Source: UBA7657 sp049652985 (GTDB lineage Bacteria > Pseudomonadota > Alphaproteobacteria > Micavibrionales > Micavibrionaceae). Taken from it: 64,000 bases of DNA. This document shows, piece after piece, positions 25,313 through 34,330 of the stretch. The first letter of the stretch is position 1; each line of letters begins with the position of its first letter. The notes under the pieces were generated by a model. It was not told the origin of the DNA and ran no database searches. It worked only from the letters and a program-made list of their open reading frames with translations. A program made the position numbers and the translations under genes. The stretch covers positions 248,001-312,000 of the forward strand of contig JBASFK010000002.1 in the NCBI GenBank assembly GCA_049652985.1, given 5' to 3'.

Positions 25313-26064
25313 GCCTCTCGCGGCTCGGCCTCGGCACCGTTAAATTCGGGCGGAATGCCGGGGTGAAATACCCGGCGGGTTTCGAGTTGCCCGACGATTA
25401 CAGCCTGACGCGGCTTTTGAGCCAGGCGCAGGAGTTCGGGATCAACACGCTTGACACCGCGCCATCCTACGGCACCAGCGAGGAGCGGCTCGGCATGCTG
25501 CTGAAAGACAAGCGCAAAGACTGGACGATCATCGGCAAAGCCGGTGAAGAATTCGAAAACGGGAAATCACGTTATATTTTTACGCCCGGCCATTTCGTGG
25601 AAAGCCTGGAGAGAACCTTGAAACGCCTGCAGACGGATTATCTTGATGTTCTCCTGATTCATTCCGACGGGTCGGACATGAAAATTCTCGGCAATGATGC
25701 GCTCATCAACAAAATGCAGGAGTTTAAAAAATCCGGCATGGTGCGGGCCATCGGCGCGTCGACCAAAACCGTCGAGGGCGGCATAAAGGCGCTCGACCTT
25801 ATGGATGTCGTCATGGCGACCTATACCGCCGATCAAACCGAGGAAAAAGCGGTGCTCGATCACGCCGCGCTGAACGGCAAGAGCATCATCCTGAAAAAAG
25901 CGCTTTCGAGCGGGCACAACACTGACGTTGGTGCTGCGATGGAATTTGCGTTCGCGCATCCGGGCGTCGATTCCGTCATCATTGGTACGATCAATCCCAA
26001 TCATCTGAGAGAAAATGCCGAGGCCGTTACGCGGCTGACTTCTTCAGCTTCTTCGGCGGCGTGA
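25279..26064 (+). CDS. Aldo/keto reductase
   Basis: NAD(P)H-dependent TIM-barrel oxidoreductase. The catalytic residues are visible: Asp and Tyr in LDTAPSYGTSEERLG, Lys in IIGKAGE, His in VLLIHSDG. The C-terminal cofactor site SVIIGTINPNHLREN is present. 261 aa from the chosen ATG (MDKRQIGQTGVSLSRLG); an ATG five codons upstream is possible. Substrate unknown. It overlaps the oxidoreductase upstream by 34 bases and the convergent CorC/CNNM gene by 38 bases. Confidence 0.88.
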   Translation: MDKRQIGQTGVSLSRLGLGTVKFGRNAGVKYPAGFELPDDYSLTRLLSQAQEFGINTLDTAPSYGTSEERLGMLLKDKRKDWTIIGKAGEEFENGKSRYIFTPGHFVESLERTLKRLQTDYLDVLLIHSDGSDMKILGNDALINKMQEFKKSGMVRAIGASTKTVEGGIKALDLMDVVMATYTADQTEEKAVLDHAALNGKSIILKKALSSGHNTDVGAAMEFAFAHPGVDSVIIGTINPNHLRENAEAVTRLTSSASSAA

Positions 26065-27310
26065 TGCGAAGCCGCGTGATGCGGTTGCGCTCGCGTTTCA
26101 TGATTTCGAATTTCAGGCCGTGGAAATGAAATTTCTGGCCGATTTCGGGAATGGTTTCGGATTCATAAAGGACAAGCCCGGCGGCGGTGGAATAATACTG
26201 ATCCGGCAACTGCCATTCGAATTCGCGGTTCAGTTCGCGCACCGTCACGCTACCGTCAACCAAATATGATCCGCCCTTGCCGCGTTTGACGCCGGGGACG
26301 TTCTCGTCCACTTCGTCGTCGATCTCGCCGACGATTTCTTCCAGAATATCCTCCAGCGTGACGATGCCCATGAACGTGCCGTATTCATCGACGACGATGG
26401 CAAAATGTTCCTTGCGTTCGCGGAAGGCCTGCAACTGGTCGTGCAGGCTGGTGGTATCGGGAATGAACCACGGCTCCAGCATGGCGGAATCCAGGTTTAT
26501 CCCGGAAGCGTCGCCGTTGTTGTCGCTAAGTGCCTTCAGCAACAGCCGCGCCTGTATTATGCCGATAATATTGTCGGGCCGCTCGCGCCAGACCGGCAGG
26601 CGCGAATAGGCGTTTTCCAGCACTTCCGATACGATTTCCTGCGCCGGGCGGTCGCCGTCGATCATGAAAGCATTCTGACGGGGAACCATAATATCGGCGA
26701 CGGTGGCCTCGAACAGGTCGAGAATGGAGCGGAGCATCACGCGTTGCTGCTGGGTTTCCTCGTTCGAATCACGGTGCATGTCGATGACGCCGCGCAGAAG
26801 CTCCATCTGCGAGCCCGCACTGGCCTTGGCGATGTCGATGCCAAATATTTTCAGCGCCATGCGTACGATCAGCGAAACAGCCTGCGTTACCGGGTAGAAA
26901 AGCCGGATGCAGAAATCGATGATATAGACGTAGCGCAGTGCGAATCTCTCGGCGTGGTGCACGGCATAGGTTTTCGGAAGCACCTCGGCAAACACCAAAA
27001 TTAATATAGTCATCACCAGTGTCGCGTAGAAAATTCCCGCTTCACCGAACGCTTTGATGAGTAGGCCTGTCGCCAGCGCCGCGCCCAGCGTATTGACGAA
27101 ATTGTTCCCGAGCAGCATGGCGCCGATCATGCGGTCTTTTTTCTTGCGGATTTTATTGACCAGGGCGGCGCGGGAGCTGCCGGCCTTGGCGCGGGCATGC
27201 ATGCGCGCTTTCGAAGCCGCCGTCAGCGCCGTCTCGGACGCGGAGAAAAACGCGCCAAGGAGAATAAGAATAAAAATCCCTACGAGTGAGAGGAGAACGC
27301 CGATTTCCAT
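26027..27310 (-). CDS. CNNM/CorC-type transporter domain protein (DUF21, CBS pair, CorC_HlyC)
   Basis: A 427-residue integral membrane protein. The N-terminal DUF21 region has about three to four helices (residues 1-165) with GAFFSASETALTAAS, then two CBS domains (about 205-325) with the VVDEYGTFMGIVTLEDILEEIVGEI motif, and a C-terminal CorC_HlyC domain (about 345-425). Family members act in magnesium or cobalt efflux and in resistance. It is the third gene of the aroK-aroB unit, overlapping aroB by 31 bases, an order often seen in alphaproteobacteria. Confidence 0.9.
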   Translation of the reverse strand: MEIGVLLSLVGIFILILLGAFFSASETALTAASKARMHARAKAGSSRAALVNKIRKKKDRMIGAMLLGNNFVNTLGAALATGLLIKAFGEAGIFYATLVMTILILVFAEVLPKTYAVHHAERFALRYVYIIDFCIRLFYPVTQAVSLIVRMALKIFGIDIAKASAGSQMELLRGVIDMHRDSNEETQQQRVMLRSILDLFEATVADIMVPRQNAFMIDGDRPAQEIVSEVLENAYSRLPVWRERPDNIIGIIQARLLLKALSDNNGDASGINLDSAMLEPWFIPDTTSLHDQLQAFRERKEHFAIVVDEYGTFMGIVTLEDILEEIVGEIDDEVDENVPGVKRGKGGSYLVDGSVTVRELNREFEWQLPDQYYSTAAGLVLYESETIPEIGQKFHFHGLKFEIMKRERNRITRLRITPPKKLKKSAA

Positions 27311-28446
27311 CGTCCCTTGGCTCCACTTCCGTCCCGGCCGAGTGAATCGCCGATCACCTCGCGCACCAGGCTTTCCGACACGTCACTGGTGACGAATGCC
27401 TCGCCGATGCCGCGCGCCAGGACGAATTTCATTTTTCCGCGCGACGCTTTCTTGTCGTGGCCCATGATTTCGATCAGCTCGTCAACCCCTGCCTGTAAGC
27501 CGGGCTCGATATAGGACGCATGCGTCGGCAGACCGATATTCATGAGATGCTGCTCGACACGCTCGTAATCCTCGCGCTTGCAAATTCCCATGCGCGCGGA
27601 CAGATCGAACGCCATGACCATGCCGATCGCCACCGCCTCGCCGTGCAACAGGCGTCCGTCATATTTTGCCGCCGTCTCCAGCGCATGGCCGAAAGTGTGG
27701 CCGAGATTGAGCAGCGCACGCACGCCCTTCTCCCTTTCGTCGGAGCGGACCACGGCGGCCTTGGCGCGCACGCTGGTTTCGATGGCATGCGCGAGCGCGG
27801 CATCTTCGAGATTGCAGACAGCGGGGCCATTTTGTTCGAGCCAGCTAAAAAATCCGGCGTCGCCGATCAGGCCGTATTTGGCAATTTCCGCATAGCCCGC
27901 GAGCAATTCGCGTTTTGGGAGAGTGCGCAATGTTTCAATGTCGGCGATCACGGCGCCGGGCTGGTAGAAACTTCCGACCAGGTTTTTTCCATGGCTGGTG
28001 TTGATGCCGGTCTTGCCGCCGACAGAACTATCGACCTGCGCGAGCAGCGTCGTCGGAACCTGGATATAACGCACGCCGCGCATGACGATGGAGGCGCAGA
28101 AGCCAGCGATATCGCCGATCACGCCGCCGCCGACGGCGAAAACAAGTGAATCCCGGGCGATGCCGCCCGCCAGCATCCAGTCGATTATTTTTTCCGTCTG
28201 CTCGAAGGACTTGGTTTTTTCGCCGCCCTCGAGGAAAAGGATTTCGGCTTTCGCCGCGCCATCCTGCAGCACCACGCCGCGGATCGATTCCGCGTAATTG
28301 CGTACATTCTCATCGGCGACGATATAAACAGAATTTCCCGCGATTTCGGCGGGCATGAAATCCGCCGCGCGGAACAAAAGTCCGGAGCCGATATAAATAT
28401 CGTACGAAACGGCATCCAGACCGACAGTGACGATTTTCGTTTCCAT
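27280..28446 (-). CDS. aroB: 3-Dehydroquinate synthase
   Basis: Second shikimate pathway enzyme, cyclising DAHP to 3-dehydroquinate with NAD and zinc. 388 aa. The NAD-binding GGGVIGDIAGFCAS, the PTTLLAQVDSSVGGKTGIN signature and the zinc-binding NLGHTFGHALE and HGEAVAIGM segments are intact. It lies 5 bases after aroK and its 3' end overlaps the CNNM gene. The C-terminus is somewhat extended (GRDGSGAKGRWKSA), reading into the neighbour's start. Confidence 0.95.
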   Translation of the reverse strand: METKIVTVGLDAVSYDIYIGSGLLFRAADFMPAEIAGNSVYIVADENVRNYAESIRGVVLQDGAAKAEILFLEGGEKTKSFEQTEKIIDWMLAGGIARDSLVFAVGGGVIGDIAGFCASIVMRGVRYIQVPTTLLAQVDSSVGGKTGINTSHGKNLVGSFYQPGAVIADIETLRTLPKRELLAGYAEIAKYGLIGDAGFFSWLEQNGPAVCNLEDAALAHAIETSVRAKAAVVRSDEREKGVRALLNLGHTFGHALETAAKYDGRLLHGEAVAIGMVMAFDLSARMGICKREDYERVEQHLMNIGLPTHASYIEPGLQAGVDELIEIMGHDKKASRGKMKFVLARGIGEAFVTSDVSESLVREVIGDSLGRDGSGAKGRWKSAFSSHS

Positions 28447-28451
28447 GGCGC

Positions 28452-29042
28452 TCAGACCGTATCTTTTTTCACGTGCCGGTACAATGAATTTATAACCACA
28501 TCCGCTGTTTCTGCAGCTTTTCCGCCGCCGCTTTCGACATGGATGTCGGCCATGGCATAAAACGGCCCGCGCGCCGCCATGAGTTCCGTCAGAATTTTTT
28601 CCGGGTCGCCTTTTTTCAGCAGCGGACGGTCATCCGATTTTTCAAGCCGCGTGAGAATATTACGAACCTCTAATTTCAGCCAGACGGACACGGCCTTCGT
28701 TTTGATCGCGGCGCGTGTTTCGGGATTCATGACCGCGCCGCCGCCGGTCGCGAGCACGCAAGGTCCTCCGGACAGGATTTCCAGTATCGTGTTCCGCTCT
28801 ACATGGCGGAATTTTTCCTCGCCGTCGGTTTCAAAAATTTCAGAGACGCTCCGCCCGGCTTTCTCCTCGACGATGCGGTCGCTGTCCCGGAACTCAAGGC
28901 CGAGCCTGTCCGCCAGCCTCCGGCCCACGACCGTCTTGCCCACACCCATCATGCCGACCAGCACCACCGGCTGCCGTAAATGGTTGCGCAGGAATTCAGC
29001 CGCCCTGCCCGTATCGATATTCAAATTCGTTTCACTCGTCAT
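28452..29042 (-). CDS. aroK: Shikimate kinase
   Basis: Phosphorylates shikimate at O3. 196 aa. Walker A GMMGVGKT, then the DSDRIVEEKAGRSVSEIF shikimate-binding region, ERNTILEIL and GGGAVM motif, and the lid region DDRPLL. First gene of the aroK-aroB-CNNM unit, divergent from a small membrane protein gene 39 bases away. Confidence 0.95.
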   Translation of the reverse strand: MTSETNLNIDTGRAAEFLRNHLRQPVVLVGMMGVGKTVVGRRLADRLGLEFRDSDRIVEEKAGRSVSEIFETDGEEKFRHVERNTILEILSGGPCVLATGGGAVMNPETRAAIKTKAVSVWLKLEVRNILTRLEKSDDRPLLKKGDPEKILTELMAARGPFYAMADIHVESGGGKAAETADVVINSLYRHVKKDTV

Positions 29043-29081
29043 TTCTCAAATTCTCAATTGAATTATAGCCGGGGTTTGTCT

Positions 29082-29279
29082 ATGGTGACTGACCATAAAA
29101 ACCTTAAAAACAGGGAAGATTATAGGACAGTGCGGCAGAAAATGAAAATCGGCAAACTTCTCCTCACTTTACTGGCCCTGATCCTTGTCGGCGGCTTCGT
29201 TGCCCTTATTGTTATTGACGTTCCCATCACTCAAACCGAAGTCTCGCGTGAAATCCCCCATGACAGCTTTACAAAGTAA
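29082..29279 (+). CDS. Small single-pass membrane protein
   Basis: A 65-residue protein. A charged N-terminal stretch (residues 1-24) is followed by one hydrophobic helix (about 25-47) and a short tail with VPITQTEVSREIPHDSF that probably faces the periplasm. I chose the ATG at 29082; longer versions run into aroK. Conserved small membrane proteins of this type occur before xerD in alphaproteobacteria, but function is unknown. Its stop lies 4 bases before the next gene. Confidence 0.65.
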   Translation: MVTDHKNLKNREDYRTVRQKMKIGKLLLTLLALILVGGFVALIVIDVPITQTEVSREIPHDSFTK

Positions 29280-29283
29280 GAAC

Positions 29284-31005
29284 ATGCGCGCGGCGCTGCT
29301 GGTTGCCACCGCCACTTTGCTCGCCCTGCCCGCCCATGCCGGCAAGACCGACATGCAGACGCTCAATGTCGCGCCGTCGAAAAAGGCAGAAAGCGCGCTC
29401 GTCAAAGCCGACTATAAAACGCTGGAGAATACCGGGCTCTATTCCGCTGCGGGCGAAGGCAGCCTCGGCAAGGATTTATGGAAGGACATTAAAAGGTCCA
29501 TCCTGCTGGTCCTGCTGGAAGACATGCCCGTGCAATCGCGCGAGCCGGTCGTGCAGCGCCTGATCTTCGGCGCACTGCTGACACGCGCGGATTCCGGCAT
29601 GATCGTGAATGATATTGCCCCTGAGCCGGGGCGCGACCTGCTGACGATCCGCCTCGAAAAGCTCATCCAGGCCGGTGCGTATAAACAGGCGCAGGACCTC
29701 TATTCCTCGCTGGACGAGGTTGAGCCATATCACGAGCACCTCGCGCGCGCCAGTATCCTCGCGATGCTGCTGAACGGCGAAAAATCCCTCGCCTGCGTCG
29801 AGGCTGAAACGGTGAAAGACAGTTTCGTGGAGTCGGAATTCATCAGGCAGATTCTTGCTTACTGTGATGTCACGATGTCGGAGAACCCGGCACCGGAATC
29901 GCAAGACATTATCGCCGCACTTAATTTACGCAACGCCGACCGCCTCACGCCTGGCGCCGCGCCGATCATTTACGACCTTAAAATGTTTGGCGCGCTGCCG
30001 CTGATTGAGCGCGCGTTTCTCGCGGGCGACAACAAAATCAGATTTGAAAATTCCGCCGCGCCGGATTTCACCGCAATTCCGCCGACCGATCTTCGCATCC
30101 TGCTCAACACCAATGATCTCAGCGCCGATAGCCGCTTCATGTTGACCGCCGCGACCGAAGACTGGGGCCTCGCGATTCCGGGCGAGTTGCTGAGCCTTTA
30201 TAAAGCAGCGGTTGCACCCGCATCGGGACAGGATCCCGGCACGATGAGCGTGCCTGATTCAGCCAGTGGCTGGGAAAAACTCGGCTATTATTTCGTCATC
30301 GCCAGCAACGCACCCGATGATGCGGCGCAGTGGGATGCTATAAAAAAAGGCCTGACGGTAGGCAGGCCCTACGGAATCGCCGCGTTAAAACCTTACGCCG
30401 AAGTGATCTCCAAGGCGCAACCGGGAGATGCGCGCCAGGACGAACTTGAGACCGCAATCCGGGTCCTGAGCGCTGTCGGTGCCCCCATCCCGCCCCAATG
30501 GCGCAACCGCATTCTGGACATCAAACCTGCTGAGGAAAAAGATATATCAAATCAAAGGCTTGCAGCCCTGCAGGCAGCTGTGCGGATAGCCTCCAGCGAT
30601 GGCAAAAAACCGGCTGAAATGACTGAAAAAGAGGCTGAAAAACTCTACCCCTTAAACTCTCGCAGTGGATATCTTTATAAAAGTATTATAGAAAATGTTG
30701 ACAGCCCTGCCAACAATAGTGATAATGCAGTCAGAATTTATGAAAAAGACTACGGCTTGACTTTTAAGCAAGATTATGTAATGCCTTCTACCGTTGTGTG
30801 GAATCATTTGCTTGAAGCGAGCCAAAGTAAAAATACCGGTGAAACGGTGTTACTGAGTGCCTCGGTACTTCAAGCCGCTGAACTAGGGAAAATCTATCCC
30901 GGTTTGCTCAATGATGTACGCACAGGCTTGAATAACGTGGGGTTAACGGGTATTTCCTCCGACCTTGCCGCTTCGGCAGTTCTCGGAAGTATCCAAGCAA
31001 ACTAA
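29284..31005 (+). CDS. Exported protein of unknown function upstream of xerD-type gene
   Basis: A 573-residue protein with a clean signal peptide (MRAALLVATATLLALPAHA, cleavage after AHA). The mature part is mostly helical, with solenoid-like repeats, and has no catalytic motif I recognise. The start is the ATG at 29284; an ATG at 29260 would add 8 residues. The last third is visibly AT-richer: the line 30661-30720 has 21 G/C of 60, against 41 of 60 at 29521-29580. It lies 12 bases before the recombinase gene. Confidence 0.75.
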   Translation: MRAALLVATATLLALPAHAGKTDMQTLNVAPSKKAESALVKADYKTLENTGLYSAAGEGSLGKDLWKDIKRSILLVLLEDMPVQSREPVVQRLIFGALLTRADSGMIVNDIAPEPGRDLLTIRLEKLIQAGAYKQAQDLYSSLDEVEPYHEHLARASILAMLLNGEKSLACVEAETVKDSFVESEFIRQILAYCDVTMSENPAPESQDIIAALNLRNADRLTPGAAPIIYDLKMFGALPLIERAFLAGDNKIRFENSAAPDFTAIPPTDLRILLNTNDLSADSRFMLTAATEDWGLAIPGELLSLYKAAVAPASGQDPGTMSVPDSASGWEKLGYYFVIASNAPDDAAQWDAIKKGLTVGRPYGIAALKPYAEVISKAQPGDARQDELETAIRVLSAVGAPIPPQWRNRILDIKPAEEKDISNQRLAALQAAVRIASSDGKKPAEMTEKEAEKLYPLNSRSGYLYKSIIENVDSPANNSDNAVRIYEKDYGLTFKQDYVMPSTVVWNHLLEASQSKNTGETVLLSASVLQAAELGKIYPGLLNDVRTGLNNVGLTGISSDLAASAVLGSIQAN

Positions 31006-31017
31006 GGAGAATTAAAA

Positions 31018-32013
31018 ATGGCACGTCCCGGCCGCCCGGCACTACCGAAACCGAACCTGCACCCGCTCGTGGATACGTTCCTCGACATGCTCACGACTGA
31101 GCGAGGCGCAGCGCTCAATACGCGCCATGCTTACTGGCGGGACCTGGCCGACGTCAGCCTGTATCTGCGCAGCAAGCGCAACAGCGATATCGACAAGGCA
31201 ACCGCAGAAGACCTGAAGGCCTATCTGAAAGACCTCGGTGAAAAAGTTCACAGCAAAGGCATCAACAGATCCAAGATCGCCGTGCGCACCGTTGCACGCC
31301 GCCTCTCGGCTCTGCGCCAGTTCTACCGTTTTACGGTTTCGGAGAATGTTCGTAAGGACGACCCGACTTCCACGATCGAAAGCCCGAAACAGGGCCGCAC
31401 ATTGCCGAAAACGCTGAGCGAAGCCGACGTCAACACGCTGATCAAAACAGCATCGACCGGTGGCGGCGGCGAAAGCATCCGCCTCGTCTGTCTGCTTGAA
31501 ATGCTCTACGCCACGGGCCTTCGCGTTTCTGAACTCGTCGGTCTGCCAATGTCGGCGCTTGGCCAGGGCCACCAGTTTTTGATGGTCAGCGGCAAAGCCG
31601 GACGCGAGCGCATGGTTCCGCTCTCTGATCCCGCTCAGAAGGCACTGAAAAAATATCTTGATCTGCGCAAGCAGTTCATCGGCTCCGACGAACAGAAAGC
31701 CCGCCAGGAAAAATGGGTTTTCCCGTCGCGCACGTCGGACAGCGGCCACCTGACACGCCAGCGCTTTGCACAGCTTCTGAAAGATCTCGCCCGCGCGGCA
31801 GGCCTCGAGGAAGGCAAAGTCAGCCCGCACATCCTGCGCCACGCGTTTGCTACGCACCTGCTTTCGAACGGCGCGGACCTCCGCTCGGTTCAGAAGATGC
31901 TGGGACACGCGGACATTGCAACGACGCAGATCTACACGCATATTGTCGGCGACAAGCTGAAGAAAACCGTGAAGGACAAGCACCCGCTGTCCAAGACCGG
32001 AACGGACAACTAA
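31018..32013 (+). CDS. xerD: Tyrosine recombinase XerD-type
   Basis: Site-specific recombinase that resolves chromosome dimers at dif with its partner XerC under FtsK control. 331 aa. N-terminal SAM-like DNA-binding domain (about 15-115), then the catalytic domain with Arg in ATGLRVSEL, HxxR in HILRHAFATHLL, His in LGHADIAT and the nucleophilic Tyr in QIYTHI. XerC versus XerD cannot be told with certainty, but position beside accA and aroK is usual for xerD in alphaproteobacteria. A terminator follows. Confidence 0.88.
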   Translation: MARPGRPALPKPNLHPLVDTFLDMLTTERGAALNTRHAYWRDLADVSLYLRSKRNSDIDKATAEDLKAYLKDLGEKVHSKGINRSKIAVRTVARRLSALRQFYRFTVSENVRKDDPTSTIESPKQGRTLPKTLSEADVNTLIKTASTGGGGESIRLVCLLEMLYATGLRVSELVGLPMSALGQGHQFLMVSGKAGRERMVPLSDPAQKALKKYLDLRKQFIGSDEQKARQEKWVFPSRTSDSGHLTRQRFAQLLKDLARAAGLEEGKVSPHILRHAFATHLLSNGADLRSVQKMLGHADIATTQIYTHIVGDKLKKTVKDKHPLSKTGTDN

Positions 32014-32036
32014 CAGTCCATAATGCATTAATAATT

Positions 32037-32071
32037 CAGGCAGGTTCCATTTGTGTGGGCCTGCCTGTTTT
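32037..32071 (+). terminator. Rho-independent terminator after xerD
   Basis: CAGGCAGG (32037-32044), a 15-base loop, CCTGCCTG (32060-32067), then TTTTG. Good stem with a short T run. Confidence 0.7.
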
Positions 32072-32088
32072 GCTAAGGTCCCCCCATC

Positions 32089-33036
32089 ATGAACCTCGAA
32101 TTCGAAAAGCCCATCCTGGAGCTTGAAGGCAAAATCTCCGAGCTGCGCAACATGAGCAGCAGCGGCGGCGCCGTGAACATCGCCGAGGAAATCGGCCGGA
32201 TGACGAGCAAGGCCGACAAACTTCTCCAGCAGACCTATTCCAAGCTTACGCCCGCACAGAAGGTCCAGGTCGCGCGCCACCCGGAGCGCCCGCATTTCCT
32301 CGACTACGTGCAGGGCATCATTACCGATTTCACGCCGCTCGCCGGCGACCGCAACTTTGCCGAGGATTACGCCTTGCTCGGCGGGCTTGGCCGTTTCAAG
32401 GGCCGCCCGGTCGTCGTCATGGGCCATGAAAAAGGCTTTGATACCGAAACGCGCATCAAACACAATTTCGGCATGACGCGTCCCGAAGGTTACCGCAAGG
32501 CGCAGCGCCTGATGAACATGGCGTCGCAGTTCCAGCTTCCCGTGATCACATTGGTCGATACCGCGGGCGCCTATCCCGGCAAAGGCGCGGAAGAGCGCGG
32601 CCAGTCGGAAGCCATCGCCAAATCTATCGAGACCTGTTTGCGCACCGATGTGCCGATTATCTCCGTCATCATCGGCGAAGGCGGCTCGGGCGGCGCGATT
32701 GCCATTGCTGTCGCCGACCGCGTTTATATGCTGGAGCACTCGATTTATTCGGTGATTTCGCCCGAAGGCTGCGCGTCCATCCTGTGGCGCAGTTCGGCGC
32801 ACGCCGAGGAAGCGGCCACCGCCCTCAAGATCACGGCGCAGGATTTATATCAACTGAAACTCGTTGATGGCATCATCGCCGAGCCCATCGGCGGCGCACA
32901 TCGTCACAAAAAAGAAACCATTACGAACGTTTCAAATCAGATCGAAAAAGCCTTGAGCGAACTCACGCCGTGGGATACCGAGCGCCTGGTGAAAGACCGC
33001 CGCAAGAAATTCCTGGCTTACAGCCGCAACCTGTAA
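32089..33036 (+). CDS. accA: Acetyl-CoA carboxylase carboxyltransferase, alpha subunit
   Basis: Transfers carboxyl from carboxybiotin to acetyl-CoA to form malonyl-CoA for fatty-acid synthesis. 315 aa. Typical N-terminus (NLEFEKPILELEGKISEL) and the crotonase-fold core with VTLVDTAGAYPGKGAEERGQ, GEGGSGGAIAI and the EGCASILWR motif. The stop codon directly abuts the stop of the convergent ribbon-helix-helix gene at 33037. Confidence 0.97.
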   Translation: MNLEFEKPILELEGKISELRNMSSSGGAVNIAEEIGRMTSKADKLLQQTYSKLTPAQKVQVARHPERPHFLDYVQGIITDFTPLAGDRNFAEDYALLGGLGRFKGRPVVVMGHEKGFDTETRIKHNFGMTRPEGYRKAQRLMNMASQFQLPVITLVDTAGAYPGKGAEERGQSEAIAKSIETCLRTDVPIISVIIGEGGSGGAIAIAVADRVYMLEHSIYSVISPEGCASILWRSSAHAEEAATALKITAQDLYQLKLVDGIIAEPIGGAHRHKKETITNVSNQIEKALSELTPWDTERLVKDRRKKFLAYSRNL

Positions 33037-33390
33037 TCACTGCACCGTATTGTTCTTTTTATCCGGCTTCTGCGCCAGCGCCTCCACCGCCAGCCGCGCG
33101 CGCCGCTTCATGAATTCGAAATTGCCATGGCCCGCCTTGCGGTGCCCCTCTTCCGTCGCGGCGGCGCGGTAATAGAGCATCAGGAAAACCCTGATCGCCG
33201 CCGTCAGCGAGGTGCGCGAATTTTTGCGTACGCTTACCAGGCTGCAAATATCATGGATCGTGCATTTTTCCCGCAGGGCAATATCGCGGAGCGCCAGCCA
33301 CATTTCAGGCTCGAGGCGCACGGTGATGTTCTTGCTGATGAGGGTGGTTTTATAATCCCCAAGGCCCTGGTCAATCGTCATGTCACGCAT
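33037..33390 (-). CDS. Ribbon-helix-helix domain protein
   Basis: A 117-residue protein with an N-terminal ribbon-helix-helix DNA-binding fold (about residues 20-85): strand ITVRLEPEMW, then helices around ALRDIALREKC and TIHDICSLV. This matches the alphaproteobacterial RHH_4 group of putative regulators. The tail is basic. No partner toxin is visible next to it, so it is not a standard antitoxin. Confidence 0.8.
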   Translation of the reverse strand: MRDMTIDQGLGDYKTTLISKNITVRLEPEMWLALRDIALREKCTIHDICSLVSVRKNSRTSLTAAIRVFLMLYYRAAATEEGHRKAGHGNFEFMKRRARLAVEALAQKPDKKNNTVQ

Positions 33391-33736
33391 TTCGTGCTTC
33401 TCCTAAGAAAAATGAAACTCAACGGAAACGCAGAATTACGCAGGCTTACCTTTCGATTCTATACTGAATACAACTATATGGTGTAAACAATATTATTTAC
33501 GCCCGTATTCAGGAATATCGTTGACTTGCTTTATTCTATTGATTTTAAACGGATTCTTATGAGATCTGGCCGGGCTTTCGATTGCCGGGGATGAATACAT
33601 TCGTATTTTCTAATAACAACTATAGGTTATTATTCCTGCCGGAAACACCCGGCGGCTGTGAATTCCCGCGTGCGTAGCCTTCACAAGCCGCATGCGTTAA
33701 CATATTTATATAGGGTTTTGTTCAAGGGAAAACGCT
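33391..33736. other. AT-rich intergenic region, no gene seen
   Basis: About 346 bases between divergent genes. It holds the 5' flanks of the RHH and J-domain genes and is AT-rich in its first two thirds. A loose inverted repeat, GGCTGTGAA (33654-33662) and TTCACAAGCC (33680-33689), is the only structure I noticed. No convincing small gene or RNA. Confidence 0.5.
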
Positions 33737-34330
33737 GTGCCACGCATATTTCTGAAACCTAATTCCGCCGAATTCGAGGATAAAAAGGCCCGGGGCAAGC
33801 CGAAGGCTTGCGATATGCCTGGCTGCCGGGAACACGGCGAATACCGCGCGCCGCGCGACCGCGCCCTCAGCGATTACTATCATTTCTGTCTCGATCATGT
33901 GCGTGAGTACAACAAAGCCTGGAATTTCTTCCAGGGCATGTCGGGCCATGAGGTCGAGGAACATATCGTCAGCAGCATGTACGGTGACCGCCCCACCCGT
34001 CGATACGATAACCCGGGCATGGGCGCTGAAAACCTGCGCCGCGCCGCGTGGCAGGCCTATCATTTCACCGAGGAGGAGCCCGCCAAGGACTATCATTTCA
34101 CCAAGGAACAGAAAAACACGCCGGAATTCGAGGCGATGATGATCATGGGCCTTGAGCCGCCCCTTTCGCTCGCAGGCATAAAGTCGCGCTACAAGGAACT
34201 GGTCAAGAAATACCACCCCGACGTCAACCGCGAGGACCCGCAAGCGGAAGAGCTTCTCAAATCGGTCAACATGGCCTATACAATCCTGAAGCTTAATTAC
34301 GAGAAGTTCGAGGAATTGCCGAGTATTTAA
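33737..34330 (+). CDS. J-domain protein associated with CobS
   Basis: A 197-residue DnaJ-type cochaperone. The J-domain is at the C-terminus, with HPD at residues 160-162 in KKYHPDVNRED. The N-terminal part has a possible metal site: Cys-25, Cys-30, Cys-51 and His-54 (ACDMPGC and FCLDHV). It is directly followed by cobS with no gap (stop then ATG), which is a known alphaproteobacterial arrangement and suggests it helps DnaK act on the CobST AAA+ assembly. That role is an inference. Confidence 0.88.
   Translation: MPRIFLKPNSAEFEDKKARGKPKACDMPGCREHGEYRAPRDRALSDYYHFCLDHVREYNKAWNFFQGMSGHEVEEHIVSSMYGDRPTRRYDNPGMGAENLRRAAWQAYHFTEEEPAKDYHFTKEQKNTPEFEAMMIMGLEPPLSLAGIKSRYKELVKKYHPDVNREDPQAEELLKSVNMAYTILKLNYEKFEELPSI

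Noticed and set aside
31042..32802. A 586-codon open frame antisense to xerD and accA
   Set aside because: It lies opposite two well-conserved genes, has no recognisable motif, crosses the xerD terminator, and is rich in residues expected from reverse-complement codons of GC-rich genes.
33391..33736. Possible toxin or small RNA in the gap upstream of the ribbon-helix-helix gene
   Set aside because: No open frame with a plausible start on the correct strand and no promoter-terminator pair, so I do not call a toxin-antitoxin module.
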